Source: Epiperipatus broadwayi (taxonomy: Eukaryota > Onychophora > Udeonychophora > Euonychophora > Peripatidae). From it: DNA of 64,000 bases. Positions 49,060 through 60,899 of the stretch are shown here, one piece after another. The stretch covers positions 9,939,923 to 10,003,922 of the forward strand of contig JAQFVV010012405.1 in NCBI GenBank assembly GCA_028023455.1, in the 5' to 3' direction. Under the pieces are notes generated by a model, which was not told where the DNA came from, ran no database searches, and worked only from the letters and a program-made list of their open reading frames with translations. The position numbers and the translations under genes are program-made. The first letter of the stretch is position 1. Every line of letters begins with the position of its first letter.

Positions 49060-49340
49060 CTTGCAGTTGGAAGGGTGGTCTTAATGCATGGGTTTCTTGC
49101 TAATTCCAATCAATTAGAGGGTATTATTGTCTCCTTTATGCTGCTTTATTCAATCCTGCATTGTTTATAAATAAAGGCAACCTTTAATTAACTTTCTGAT
49201 CACAGATTTACTCTTTCTCGTGGCTCTAAGTGAGGGCTAATCTTCCAATACTGTCTCTAGAGTCGTGGATTACGGTTGCTTAAATAGCGCTACAAAACTC
49301 ATTCAGATCCTGCAATCACTAGCAAAGAAGATTAAATCTT
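49060..49340. other. Complex single-copy-looking non-coding block
   Basis: More balanced composition and higher complexity than its surroundings, without an open frame or any match to the repeat families here. It could be host regulatory DNA or an old unrecognised repeat; sequence alone does not decide. Confidence 0.2.
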
Positions 49341-50140
49341 TTTGCTCTTCCATCTTATATACTCTCATATCATCCCCAAGTGTTTTAATTTAATTTAGTA
49401 AATTGCAGATAAAGAGCTCTAAAATATTCATTAATCAGTCTGACGGGCTAAAAAAGAATTTTATGCTCTTATAAGGGGCGTGAAAGAAAAAGACTTAAAT
49501 GGAACGGATTTGGAAAGTCAAAAGAATTAGTACACGGACATAATAATATTCTATTTAATATGAATTGATTATACAAATAGACCATTAATTACTCAAGCGG
49601 CTTAAAATGGCATTTAAGCTTATTGTTAATTGAATTTTATGACAATTCTAAGATATAATTTTAGTACATAGACATGTTATTAAAATTTATTTGACAACAA
49701 TTACGAAACAATGTTACTTAAAGTAACGAAATAAAAAAAAACTCGGTGTTTAAATCTTTCCATAATCAAAAGCTATCAGAAAATATTAATCGCAAAACAG
49801 TTTACAACAAACCTAAGGACAAATAAATTAAATAATAACACTATCGTGACTACAGCAAGTTGAAAATTAATTTAAATATTGCATAAAAATAAAGTGTTGT
49901 TATATAAACAGCTAGCTTAGTTTTTCAAAATTTCAATTTATATTCAGACATACACACGCGCAATATATTTTTAATTTCAGAACTTAATGCGATTTATGGC
50001 TGACATCTATCCACTCATTAATCGTCAGAAGAATAAAATATGAATGTACTTTATCAGATATAATTCATAATTTTTCTGAACATTAAGCACTGACTTATAT
50101 TTTATAATATTTTAGAAGATATAAAAACATATCCCAAAGA
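49341..50140. other. AT-rich stretch, nothing recognised
   Basis: No coding or repeat signal could be supported. Confidence 0.35.
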
Positions 50141-50141
50141 A

Positions 50142-50220
50142 ATGTGGTTAGCATAGCTGCCTTCCAAACAGTTGGCCCGGGTTCGCTTTCCGGTCAACGC
50201 TTTGACACAGGAAAAAAAGA
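50142..50220 (+). mobile_element. tRNA-Gly-like SINE, copy S2, 5'-truncated
   Basis: Has ggttagcatagctgccttcc, resembling the anticodon side of tRNA-Gly(UCC), then box B ccgggttcgctttccgg and the shared tail acgctttgacac with an A-rich end. The 5' acceptor side is missing. Confidence 0.75.
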
Positions 50221-50689
50221 GAAGAAAGGTAATATTGTTAATATCGATGAAAGTATAATCATTAAAATTAACTCATATAATTAAACTTAGATGAGATGCT
50301 TTTTGTACAAATAACAATATTAATAGAAAGTATGCCTTTGTGTTTAGAAAAAGACATTTTAAAATTAATATTCATCTTCCTGAACTTCATTGTATAGTCC
50401 GAAATCTCTACTTTTTTTCAGTGAAACAGTCAAATCTCAAAAGACAAGAGTTGGTAAAACCCAGTTATTAAAATAAGGAGAGACCCAAAGCAAAGTATGT
50501 GAGTAAAGAAACAAACCAGTGCCATTAACATCATTGAAAGTGCTAAAAAAGAAATGGATTTAGACTGCATCTGATGGTAAAAAAGAAAATAGAACTGTAA
50601 TTGATGTTTTGAATTGGATCCTTAGAGATGTGACAATATATGAGCAGATAGATGAAATAAAGAAGTTTGTTATTATAATGTGGAGAATG
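50221..50689. other. AT-rich stretch, nothing recognised
   Basis: No coding or repeat signal could be supported. Confidence 0.35.
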
Positions 50690-50780
50690 AGACTATGAAA
50701 TATGGAACAGAAAAAGATGATTAAATTTGGAGACAGATACACTGCAGTAAATAATTAACAGTCGTAAATAATGATGATAA
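50690..50780 (+). repeat. LINE 3' tail repeat, copy T3, diverged
   Basis: Shares gatgattaaatttggagac, cactgcagt and an AT/GAT-rich end with T1 and T2. Confidence 0.4.
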
Positions 50781-51839
50781 TAACATGAAAAGTCTTATGG
50801 CAGTTATTAGTTTTATCACTCTAACTAGCATTGAAATTTATCTGTAAATATGCTTATAACTTTTTTTCAAGTATTCATCATAGCTAGATATTCAAAAATA
50901 GTTGGTAAAATAGTTATAACATTCATTACATACCTAGTGAGAAAAATATTGTTCTTCACTGTTTTTATATGGAGATCATTTTGAAAAGCCTGTTCAGAAA
51001 TAGACTATTTATAGGCTGTTTTACTTATTTGTATAATGTTCATGAATAATTTTGAACCCTAATAACATTTAATATATTCTTGATAAAAATACTTCATAAC
51101 TAGCATATAAGAAAGAAACATACTTTTAAAAAATACAGAATGATATTCTAATTTTCAACAAAACTGCCACAGCTTGTAATAAATCTTTTTAAAATTATTC
51201 TAATTATTAAAAATATTATTATTGATATCCTAGTAGCTTCTTGAAATCAACTTTTGGAATTGTGATCTTAAATTCATATTCATTATCTGATTTGGTTAAT
51301 TCACTAACAACTTGCTATTTTCTATTGTTTGCCCTGGTGGCAATTTTTGACAAGGTTCAACATTTGATTTTAATATTAAACCTTGATTCTATATTAGAAT
51401 TCAATAAATTAGATTTTATTTGTTAAAAATATTAGTATACAAGCTAAAAACATAAAAATATTTACAAAGTAATAAAATAGGTACATAGTAAGAACTAAGG
51501 ACTTTTTCAGTATTCAATGGGTGTCAGGAAAGCAGACAAATGAGCTACTCCAGAAAATCAATAAAATTTATTATTGACTGAAATTTATATTTAAATAGGA
51601 ATGAATAAATGAGAAGTCCTGATAAATCTATAAATTCTGTTTTGAAATTTAAAATTACATGTAAAATTTGTAGAATATCTCAAAAGATCCTTTTATGATG
51701 TTAGTAAGGTATTAGTGATCAATTTCACAAGATATGTTCATTGTACCAGCTATTCTATTCTTTGTCATTATTATGCTAAAATATGTTAATTTCAAATTTT
51801 AAAAATAAAACTTATGGTTATAAAATAAGTGGAATAATT
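50781..51839. other. AT-rich stretch, nothing recognised
   Basis: The open frame at 51241-51426 has no recognisable motif. Confidence 0.35.
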
Positions 51840-52010
51840 ATGTATACTTTTATTTTTTAATAATTGTTATGCAATTAGTCTGTAAAAATAATCATGAATC
51901 TTTAACAAACTATGCAAAAATCAACTTTTTTTTGGAGCAGCAAAAAATCTTCTCAAAGTATTCTCATAAATGTTCTCAAAATTAGAGAATGAAAAACTAA
52001 TTTCACCAAT
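51840..52010 (-). repeat. Dispersed repeat family G, copy 4
   Basis: The complement matches family G order: gagaatactttgagaagatt, an interrupted gttgatttttgcat, and aacaattattaaaaaat. The limits are uncertain because of the AT-rich context. Confidence 0.4.
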
Positions 52011-52547
52011 ATGATGGCTGAACTAAATAACTTTAATTTTTCTGTGTACAATACTGACCTCTTCAGACTTTTTTAAATTAATAGATCAATATTATGTTAA
52101 TTTTATTTTCTAAAATCAACAGTACATAAAGCTGAAAAACATGAAAGATTGAACAGAAGAACAAATTAAAGTTAAAGGATTATTAGCACTATGTCCAAAG
52201 CAAACTCACACAATACACCAGATGTCAAAATAAAAGAGTCATTTAGAGAAAAAATATTGAGATCAAATTAAGTAAACAAAATAATTCTGAATAGCTTATT
52301 ACTCTAAAGTTCATTTCAAAAGTGACAGAATTAAGCTGAGATTCATGAATATTGAGCTCTAGAGTATAATACTCTATCACTGCACCAAACTAAGTCATCA
52401 TGCATGTAGGTATTAACTATACTCAAAACAGACATGACTAATATAGAATTAAAAACAAATTGAGTAATCACTTGTGTGAGATGCTCACATAATGTTCAAG
52501 AGCTAATTTAGCTGATTGACAGCCACACTTCCATTCTATTAACTAAA
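52011..52547. other. AT-rich stretch, nothing recognised
   Basis: No coding or repeat signal could be supported. Confidence 0.35.
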
Positions 52548-52662
52548 CTGAATATTTAAGTAGAGGGATTTTAACTCTGATTTTTCAGCCTATTCATTCT
52601 CTACTACATCTCAAGAAACCAATACAGATGACCAAACACATGTGAAAAAAGATACATGATCA

Positions 52663-52706
52663 CCAACATATATATATTTCATGCAGAACCAGCATTCATC
52701 AGTTGG
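52663..52706 (-). ncRNA. Hammerhead ribozyme remnant in B6, cleavage base mutated
   Basis: Minus strand: CCAA, intact CUGAUGA, stem II AUGC/GCAU with a U.U at the loop end, GAAAU. The base before the UUGG arm is G, and G at position 17 blocks hammerhead cleavage. Core kept, activity predicted lost. Confidence 0.65.
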
Positions 52707-53133
52707 ACTAGATCATAATCTCCCACATATATGCACAATTAGTGTGCAGTTTATATTAAGATAGAAATTTATCAAACTTTAATGGACAGACTTCAATCAT
52801 CTCACCTTTCCAACTATTCAACCTTCTATTTTATTGAAAAACCAACAATGGAAAGCTCAAAACCCTTATTAAATTTAATGTTGTTAATATATAAGAATAC
52901 ATAATAGCCTGATAATATGAGGAATTAGATTGATGTAATATCTATGTAGGTATGACTACAATATTAAATTCAATAGGGGCTGTGAACATTCAATCATTGG
53001 TTTTTAAATGATGTGGATGTGAATAGCTGGAAAAGTGAGATGACTGAAGCCTGTCCATTAAAGTTTGAGGAATTGCTATCTTAATATAAATCGAGCACTG
53101 ATTGTGTATATGTGTGGAAGATGATAATCTGGA

Positions 53134-53175
53134 CCAACTGATAAGTGCTGGTTTACAATGAAATACATATATTGG
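53134..53175 (+). ncRNA. Hammerhead ribozyme remnant in B7, core mutated
   Basis: CCAA, then CUGAUAA (the invariant G8 is A), a weakened stem II, GAAAU, loop ACAU, AUA, UUGG. Loss of G8, the proposed general base partner, predicts an inactive ribozyme. Confidence 0.65.
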
Positions 53176-53294
53176 TGATTACTTATCTTTTCTACATGTT
53201 TGTGGTCATGTGTATTGGTTGCTTGAGAGAGAGAGTGAGAATGAATAGAGTGAAAAATCCTGAGTTCAAATCTCTCTACTTAAATATATGAAAC

Positions 53295-53738
53295 ATTTAG
53301 TATAAGTAAGTTACATATTGCTTTAAAATTAAGTTGAATATTACTACTGTATCAGAATAAAAATGATTAAACTTGATGATGATGAAATGAGATGAAATTC
53401 CTGGGGAAAATATTGAGAGATTTATATCAATATTATATAACGTAAGCATCTTAAAACAAATGATGCAAAACAACAACAATAAAGTTGGTATAAGGGAAGA
53501 CTGTTTATGTAAACAACAAAATAATAAATTATAAATTTATAACAATATCAACACTCTAACATTTCTTCTTCCATTCATGCAAGATTTTCTAAAAAAAAAA
53601 AAAAAAGATGAATGCAAGCATAATATTTGTGAAAAAATCAAATTCTATTTATATTATAAAATTTATCACAAAGACATTTCAAATAAGTTTAATATTGTTA
53701 ATTTTATTCAGAAACTAGAAATGAGGATAAAATACTAT
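53295..53738. other. AT-rich stretch, nothing recognised
   Basis: No coding or repeat signal could be supported. Confidence 0.35.
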
Positions 53739-53753
53739 AAAAAAAGTTTGTTG

Positions 53754-53851
53754 TCCCGCATTGGTGGTCGAGAGGTCAGCGAGGCTGCTTTACAAGTAGT
53801 TGTCCCGGGTTAGCGGGTTCGCTTCTCGGCGGATGCTATGACACATGAGGA
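53754..53851 (+). mobile_element. tRNA-derived SINE, copy S3, with target duplication
   Basis: tRNA-like with box A ggtggtcgagaggtcag, anticodon arm gctttacaag and box B gcgggttcgcttctcgg, then the shared tail gatgctatgacacat and an A run. Flanked by the perfect 15-bp direct repeat aaaaaaagtttgttg (53739-53753 and 53852-53866). The anticodon position reads TAC, unlike the TCC of S2 and S5. Confidence 0.85.
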
Positions 53852-53866
53852 AAAAAAAGTTTGTTG

Positions 53867-55204
53867 CAGAAGAACAGCTTTTCAAACTATCAAATCAATA
53901 AAGTAATGAAGCATCATACCTTATATGTGAATGTATTTGTATTTTATGAAAAGATTTATTTAGTCATCTCAATTCTTATCTTTAATGCAACATTATTATT
54001 AGTTGTTTTTCTTTCTTTTCTTGAAGTTAGAACGACAATATTCCTTGCAAGTGGCTGCTACAACTTATGATAATATTCTATCATAAAAATGTTATAGATC
54101 GTATTTGACTTTAAAAAAATAATCTAAAAAAAAAAAAAGAAAGAAGAAAAACACATGCTTAAAGTCATGGAATTTTATTAAACCAAATTCTGCATCAGAT
54201 CTGACAAATTTAAGCCACTGCATTAAAATAAATAATATAAATTATAAAATGAATTCTTTAGAAAGGTGGTCAGTTCAAATGTGGCATCACATACTTTCAC
54301 TAAAAGTTAAACTAAAAGCATGGTTGCAGTGGATGATAATATTGTGCAGTGGATGACAATATTTTTCATCCAAGCCTGATGCTCTGAAATTTTTAAATGC
54401 ATATAGAACACGATGCTTGTTGAATATGGTATATTACGCAGTCCCAATTACCAATTAATAATTTGCTTATATAAAATATTATTTAAATATGTACTCAATT
54501 TACAAAACAGTCAATCTCAAGTATATAATACTTTTATACATACACCCACCTTTAATAGTCAAATCAAATAATTCGTAGAAGTTATTGATAGGTAAAAAAA
54601 TGATGATCACTAATGTATTCCTTCCTAAACTTTATTCAATTTATGAAAAAAGCTTTATAATTAAAAAAATCCCATTATGATAATAAATTATTCTAATAAC
54701 ATATACAAGTCTTATAATATAAAAAACAAATCCTTTATTTCAACTGAAACAAACAGAATTGGTTATATTACAGACTATAGTTTTTAGAAAAAGATAGTCA
54801 ACATAATAGATATTATTTTACTTTTTACTCAACCAAACTACAAGTTCAGTCGAATTTAGTTTTAGTCGCTCAAGCCTATCTATCTTCAGAAATTAATCAA
54901 GTGATTGTATTTAATGGCAATAAAGTCATCTTTAAATCTTAAATTTCGTGTAACATATGAAAAAAGCCGATACAAATAATAAAGAAGCGTACATGAGCTA
55001 CATTAAAAAATGTTTTTATAGAAAAAAACAACTTACCGAATGGGATAATTTACCAATTTTAGTTTCCTTCATTATTGAAAAAAAAAATTACACGAGAAAA
55101 GTTGACCATGCTAGCAAAAATACTTAGAATATAAAATTTCAATATGTTGATTTTTTTTCAAAGAATGGTCTTAAATACCTTTTTTTTCTTATGTATTTAC
55201 AACA
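53867..55204. other. AT-rich stretch with a short local duplication
   Basis: Near 54320-54365 gcagtggatga followed by aatatt is duplicated. No gene is supported. Confidence 0.35.
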
Positions 55205-55330
55205 AGAAATATGTATATTGGTGATTATTTATTTTTTCGACATGTGTGTGATCAAGTGTGAAAAGTATGAGATAGCGTGAATAGTTGAGGATAGTGTGAT
55301 AGTCTGAGTTCAAACCCCCTATATATTACA
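55205..55330 (+). mobile_element. Family B copy B8, truncated inside the ribozyme
   Basis: Begins at GAAAU with stem III, AUA and UUGG, then runs through the B tail to gagttcaaaccccc, its best-kept box-B-like motif. Like B2 it lacks CUGAUGA. Confidence 0.65.
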
Positions 55331-55699
55331 TATTGAAGTACGGGTATAGAAAAAGCCTGTATTGTAAAAAAAAAATCATATATTAAAGGGGATTTGATAA
55401 ATATATAAGTTCAAAATAAAAAGTGAATTTTTTGCAAACTTTAACTAAAACAGCCATGCTGGTCTGATAAGTTTAAATGGCAAAAATTAACTTAGAATCT
55501 AAAACTTTTAACTTCCAAGACAAAAAAACTCCAGGGAACTCTTAAAAAGGTGAAATTAACTCTTTCTGTAAGTTATTTAATTACATCAGGACATTGGGAA
55601 AATTTTTTAAGTTTGAAACTGACTTACCAAAGGAAACTCTGTTTGAGATTTTAACTACTAAAGAGGGAGGAAAATAGAACATGCAGGAATTTGTATATT
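55331..55699. other. AT-rich stretch, nothing recognised
   Basis: No coding or repeat signal could be supported. Confidence 0.35.
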
Positions 55700-56200
55700 T
55701 ATTTTTAAGTGTGACAAAATTGAACCATCTTCAAAGTATAGTCTGTTTAATGTAATTCACCAATCTAAATATGTTTTCATTTTTTGAAGTAGTCATGATA
55801 CTTTGCATAGTAATGCCTTTTCATGAATCAGTCACTTTTTTATTCACCACTTCTAAATCTTCAAAACTTTTATTATGAAGCATTCGTTTTATTCAAGGGT
55901 ATAAAAAAATGTCACACAGAGTAAGAACCGGTAAATATGGCTGATGGATAAGCTGGGTCATGGTATTTTTAATTAAAAATTATTTAACACTCAAGGCTTT
56001 GTGCACTGGCATGTTGTAATTGGTGAAGCTTGCATCCCCCAAATCTCCACAAATTGGGATATTTTGCTCTTATTGTGCAAATATTGCCAAACATGTAGGA
56101 AAAATAACTGTTTTTATGATGATATTTTGAAGAAAAAATGTCATTTGCATAAAAAAAAACAGCATTGTGGATTTCTTGCAATGTTTTTTAGGGATGTGGT
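55700..56200 (-). pseudogene. mariner-type transposase remnant (C-terminal part)
   Basis: The minus strand encodes, with a few stops and shifts, VHKALSV, then FLIKN, PYLPVLTLCDIFLYP and KRMLHNKSFEDLEVVNKKVT. This follows the mariner order: H(T)ALSV, PPYSPDLAPCD (third catalytic Asp, still present as LTLCD), FLFP, K..L.G..F.D.E.....VT. The first two catalytic Asp and the terminal repeats are not found, so this is an old fragment. Confidence 0.6.
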
Positions 56201-56929
56201 GAATTTTACATTTTAATTAATCCATTGATAAACTTATGTTTTACCCAGAGTAGTTTCATTTTAAGCTGTTTTACTACAACTGTTTTCTCTGCCATTTTTC
56301 CTAACAGAAAACTAAATTTTGACATTGTTTCATCCTTTCAGTCATTACAAATATCAACAAATAAGTAAGATACACATAACAAAATCATTTACTACACAGC
56401 ATTAGGACTTTACTTGATGATGATGATCATTGGCCAACTCATGCAGTGAGATTCCCACAAGAGGCATATAGTAATATAAGTATGTACTACAATGCAATCA
56501 ACCTTCAGAGAATGATTCCAGTTATGTTTTGAGTTGCCCCTGAGAATAATTTATAAATTTATAAAGGTATAAAATACGCTGAGTAAAATTAAAAAGAAAA
56601 TGTTAATCATATGTATAGAGAATCAAGAAAAACAATAATTTCATACCTTGACGTGATTAATTGGGAATGAGTTAAATAAAACTTGTAATTGCACTCCACT
56701 TAACAAATCTATTGTTAAAATAGAACACAATAATATAAATATTTTTTAAAAATTTTAAAAAAAAAAAAAAATAAAAAAAGGGGGGCATAAAAGATTAAAA
56801 TGAATAAAATCTATGACTTATAATTAAAGAGTATAGTAGAAAAAATGTAATAGGCTTAAAAATTTTATATCCTCTCTAATTCAAGTGTTTTATCTCTCTG
56901 TATATTCTAAATAATATCTAATTTCCTTT
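56201..56929. other. AT-rich stretch with a homopolymer tract
   Basis: An A run then G run lies at about 56755-56786, similar in kind to 33990-34125. No gene is supported. Confidence 0.35.
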
Positions 56930-57028
56930 CCTTTTTTTTTTATGCTGTCAAAGCATCAGCCAGGAAGTGAACCCCATGACAACTGTTTGTAAGGTAGCTA
57001 TGCTGACCACTTGGCCACCAACATTTGA
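56930..57028 (-). mobile_element. tRNA-derived SINE, copy S4
   Basis: On the minus strand: tgtcaaatgttggtggccaa, the anticodon arm ccttacaaac, box B ggggttcacttcctgg, the tail gatgctttgacagcat and an A run. aatttcc occurs on both sides, a possible short target duplication. Confidence 0.7.
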
Positions 57029-58139
57029 CAATTTCCATTATAATTGAGTATTAATAAAAGTGTAATAGTTAATATTCAAAACTTTTACATTGAATTAAGC
57101 ATGCTCTTAGCAGATGACTTCCAAAATTATAGTACTGTTTATTTAGCAGTTGAAAATTATGCCTATATATGGACATGATTTATTATGTAAATAAGGTATT
57201 TAAATATTTGATTTTTTTGATAAATGTAACACTCAATTCCCTTTTATTAATTGTGCAAAAGAGATAATAGAAAATAAAAATATAAGAAGGCATGGGCAAT
57301 TGCAAGGATTCATATGCAATTAATAGAAAGGAATCATACTTTTCATTATAGAAAAAAATGGAATATTTAAATGCCTCATTTACATAATGAATACCATCTG
57401 CATATAGGCATCATATTCAACTGCTAAATAAAACATCACTATGATCCTGGAAGACATCTGCTAAAAGGATGCTTAGTGTAATGTAAAAGTTTTGAATATT
57501 AAGTATTACCTTTTTTTAATACTGGACTATAATGAGTTTATAATAATTACTATCTGTATATTGAAAAATAGAAAAAGTGCAGAGATTACACAAGATTCAA
57601 GGATAATAAACAAATTCTCAGGCTGTTGTCTTACAATCAAAAATCTTTGAATTATATACACACAGGTTAATATCAGTAATATGAAAAAGTGTTATGGATG
57701 CATTAGTGAATATATTCATTTCAGCAAAATTAAGAAGTTTAGAGTAAGATAGAACATTCCTGGATGAAATGGGAACTGGCAATAAATTTCTGTGATAGTT
57801 CAAATCATTGTGCCAGTATAATGCATAGTTATATGTTTGCTTTATATCACATCATTTTAATCTTTGTTATATCTTGGACTTAATTTGAAACATTTGTTCT
57901 TGCTTTTACAATAGGTATTTTAATTTTAAGTACTGAACTTATGTCTCATTTATATTTTGTTTACAATTCAGTGCAACATGTTTGTTTATTTGGATATTTT
58001 AAAACTTTATTACTATCATATATTCTTTTTACTGGCTTTTAAAGATTATTTATTATTAATAAACATTTATTGATGATTATTTTTAGGATGAGTCAAATTA
58101 TGTTTAAATCACTATTAATATATTTTTTATTTTTTGTAG
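57029..58139. other. AT-rich stretch, possible intron
   Basis: No gene or repeat is supported. It ends in the pyrimidine-rich acceptor described in the next entry. Confidence 0.35.
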
Positions 58140-58285
58140 ATCCTGAAAAGAACATTGATCATTCGTTTAAACCCCCGACTCTAAAATTATTTGTCTCGAG
58201 AGCAACAACAGGAAATGAAAAGTTAAAGAAGCTTGATAATGAGAGTAATATAAATGGCAATAGCGTTCTCCTTAGTAAATACTGA
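58140..58285 (+). CDS. Possible terminal coding exon of a host gene
   Basis: A pyrimidine-rich tract ending ttttttgtag at 58139 is a good 3' splice site. The downstream frame is open for 48 codons (DPEKNIDHSFKPPTLKLF, then RATTGNEKLKKLDNE, ending LLSKY) to TGA at 58283-58285. The exon would begin with two bases of a split codon. It is basic and hydrophilic and less AT-rich than its surroundings, with no recognised domain. No other exon of the gene was found, so both this call and a chance frame remain open. Confidence 0.4.
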
Positions 58286-58691
58286 TAGTTTAATTTGACT
58301 GCATGATTTACGCACACACGTCTTTATACATGCAAATATGCAAATTTATTAAAATCTATGACCACTTTAACTCATCTTTATATACAGTTGGGAAAACCAA
58401 CACTTTCTTGCTAATCTTCTTTGTCAGTCGTGCTGTCACAAAGATATTCTTAACAAAAGCTTAGCTTAGCAATTAATAAATGTTTTGTTGCTATAATTAT
58501 TATCTACATACTCATGTGGAAATTATTTACTTATTACAGTTGAAAGTTTATATAAGTACTCACATATATTATACTATTATTTACAAATATTAAACTTTAT
58601 GTACTTATAACTGAAGTTTCTATTTGTAAATCAAAGTATAATATTATTAAGATTTCTGGGTAAGAGATCATTATCTGAACCAAATGATGAG
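58286..58691. other. AT-rich stretch, possible 3' UTR
   Basis: If the preceding exon is real, attaataaat near 58472 could serve as a polyadenylation signal. Nothing else is seen. Confidence 0.25.
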
Positions 58692-58784
58692 ATGTCAAGC
58701 AATAGTGGCCTAACGGTTAGCATAGCTGCCTTCCAAGCAGCAGGCCTGAGTTCGCTTCCCGGTCAATGCTTTGACATATAAAAA
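58692..58784 (+). mobile_element. tRNA-Gly(UCC)-like SINE, copy S5, best preserved
   Basis: Box A tggcctaacgg, an anticodon arm with perfect stem (gctgc/gcagc) and loop cttccaa (anticodon TCC), and box B gagttcgcttcccgg, then tcaatgctttgacatat and an A run. Flanked by aaatgatgag at 58682-58691 and 58785-58794. The tail after the tRNA part is short, so this is a minimal, almost tRNA-only SINE. It is not a functional tRNA because the acceptor arms do not pair. Confidence 0.85.
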
Positions 58785-58794
58785 AAATGATGAG

Positions 58795-59602
58795 TGCCAG
58801 TTGTTAAGGCTCAACTTACCTTCAAGTAATAGACTTGTCTTGATTCAAACTTATCTTAATCAGATTCTGCATCCATCACTACAGACCAGTAGATATGTGA
58901 ATAGGTAAATATATATCTAATACCAAAATAGTCCAATAGGTGATGATGCTCAGTGAATCTAATTTCTTCCATTCAGGTAAGCAGCCCATACAGAGGTAAA
59001 AACAGATATCAATCAGTATCTGTCAGAACTGAATATTAGTATAAACATTGTTCACAATGTTGCTAAAGCAGAAAGGTTAGTTCATAGGAACTGGAAACTT
59101 CTAGAATATAAACCTGATGTGAGGCTCACTGTCACATTATAGGTGGAAGTGTCACCTTATTTATACATGAGTCAAGTTGTCATGGGGCAGCTGAAAATGT
59201 TACGCAAACCTACAGGGTCCCATAAAATCCTTTATTCTAATAATGGCAACTAGATATGTATAGAATACATTTTATATAAAATATATTGTAAATATATGTT
59301 GTACATAAGTATTAATAAATATTCAATTGTACTTGTATGAGTTCATGTTTATTTGGGGTTATAAAACACAACACTACTTAAACATAAAAATGCATTTGGG
59401 GGTCAGTTATCTTTTTCCATATATATATAAAATACAAAAGTGTTCATTATTTTAAAAAACTTGTAATACCAATCAAAAAAATATAATGGGTAATTAATTA
59501 TTATATACAATGTCTCAATAAGCAGAATCACTTTTGGTTAATTCCTTAACCCTCCTCAATTGCCATTGAATTAAAAAAACATAATGATAGCAAACACCGT
59601 CA
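58795..59602. other. AT-rich stretch, nothing recognised
   Basis: 58800-59240 is slightly less AT-rich but has no supported frame. Confidence 0.35.
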
Positions 59603-59790
59603 ATTCAAATCCTTTGTATCCTGAATTTTAACATCAGCAGCTTGTCTATTAATTATGTTCATTTTATTTCTATTTATTAAAATTGCCTCCTTAATTTTTC
59701 TTTTATTATAGTTTCTCTCTTCATCAAGAGTCTTAACACTTTCAATATCAAACTTAAATTTATATTCACGTCTTTTTATTATCCAAGAAT
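59603..59790 (-). pseudogene. PLE-type GIY-YIG C-terminal fragment
   Basis: Part of the minus frame 59600-59899. The end reads FDIESVKTLDEERNYNKRKI, then KEAILINRNKMNIINRQAA. LDEE...KRKIKEAIxIxRNK is the characteristic C-terminus following GIY-YIG domains of PLE-related retroelements. Catalytic residues are not found upstream. Related to 15238-15316 but not to PLE 1 or PLE 2 at sequence level, so a further PLE lineage is implied. Confidence 0.5.
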
Positions 59791-60899
59791 TGTTATACAA
59801 GCATGTGAAAAGTAAAAATAATAATGACCACTTCAAATAGAAGAATTCAATTCCCCTTACAATTACAAGTACTGTCTTTTTTACTATTTGAAAGGCCATT
59901 GTTATGCAACAGTCTATTTAAAAGCTGTTTTTCCATACTCATATTTATGCTTTTGTTATGAGTTAATAATATATCTCTTAAAATAATAATGAAATAATAC
60001 ATTGCATAGGAGCTCATAAAAATTTTGAACATAGAAATGGCAGATTTGGGCCACAATCTATGGGTATTAAGTTCACAAATCTGCTAGTCCACAATAGCAC
60101 TAAATTATGTATGCAATACATATGTACAAATCCAGATTTCATTAATTGTTAAAAATATTTTTTGGCTAATGAGTAGGCAGAAACATTAAGAAATGATTTA
60201 AATAAAATATTTACAAACTCATAGGAATTATCAAATGTGCTTTTTAGATTAAATTTAGCAGCACACTCTTGGAAAAAATAAAAATTTATCAATCATGCAA
60301 AAATATCTCAGCATTTGATTGGCATGTATTTGGGCCCAAGGCATTATAAAAGCTATGCTAATAAAAGTATTGAAAGAAAAGATGAGGATATGTATAAAAT
60401 GAGTAAAAACTATTGATGATCTAAAGGAAAGATGAAGAGATGTAAAAAATGAAGACAAAAAAAGTTTGATTTAAAGGAGAGAAATATTTATCTAAAAATT
60501 TATGGTGGTGACATTTCACGTGTAATTATACAGAGAAATATTTACACTATTTAATTTAATTGATAAAAAAATGATAGAAAAATTCATACATAGTATATGC
60601 ATTTTAAAATACTTTCAGTGTTAGGAAATTGCACAGACTAGTGTATAACATTGAGAATATTTTGTGATATGCCCTGTCTCAAGGAAATGTAATATGGGAA
60701 ATAGCTATATGCAAAAATGTGTATGAGATAGGCTTAAAATCTGAAAACATCACATTTTTTTCTAGTTCACTTTTGACTAAATTATATCAGTCATAGTTGT
60801 AGCAATTCACAGAGTGGAAAATATTGCTGGATTTATTAAGAAAATGTGAATGGGTGATTAGCATAATTGAATAGCTCATTATTTGCTTAAGTAGGCCAA
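59791..60899. other. AT-rich stretch, nothing recognised
   Basis: No coding or repeat signal could be supported. Confidence 0.35.

Larger units (their letters stand above)
52548..53294. mobile_element. Family B inverted pair, copies B6 (minus) and B7 (plus)
   Basis: B6 spans about 52548-52838 on the minus strand and B7 about 53021-53294 on the plus strand. Both are near full-length (about 280 bases), head-to-head around a 180-base spacer. Both outer ends carry the element terminus tacttaaatat or its complement. Heads share gactgaagcctgtccattaa-type sequence, showing the true 5' region of family B. Confidence 0.75.

Noticed and set aside
58692-58784. A functional tRNA-Gly gene
   Set aside because: The anticodon arm and box B are good, but the acceptor arms do not pair and it has an A tail with target duplications, so it is a SINE.
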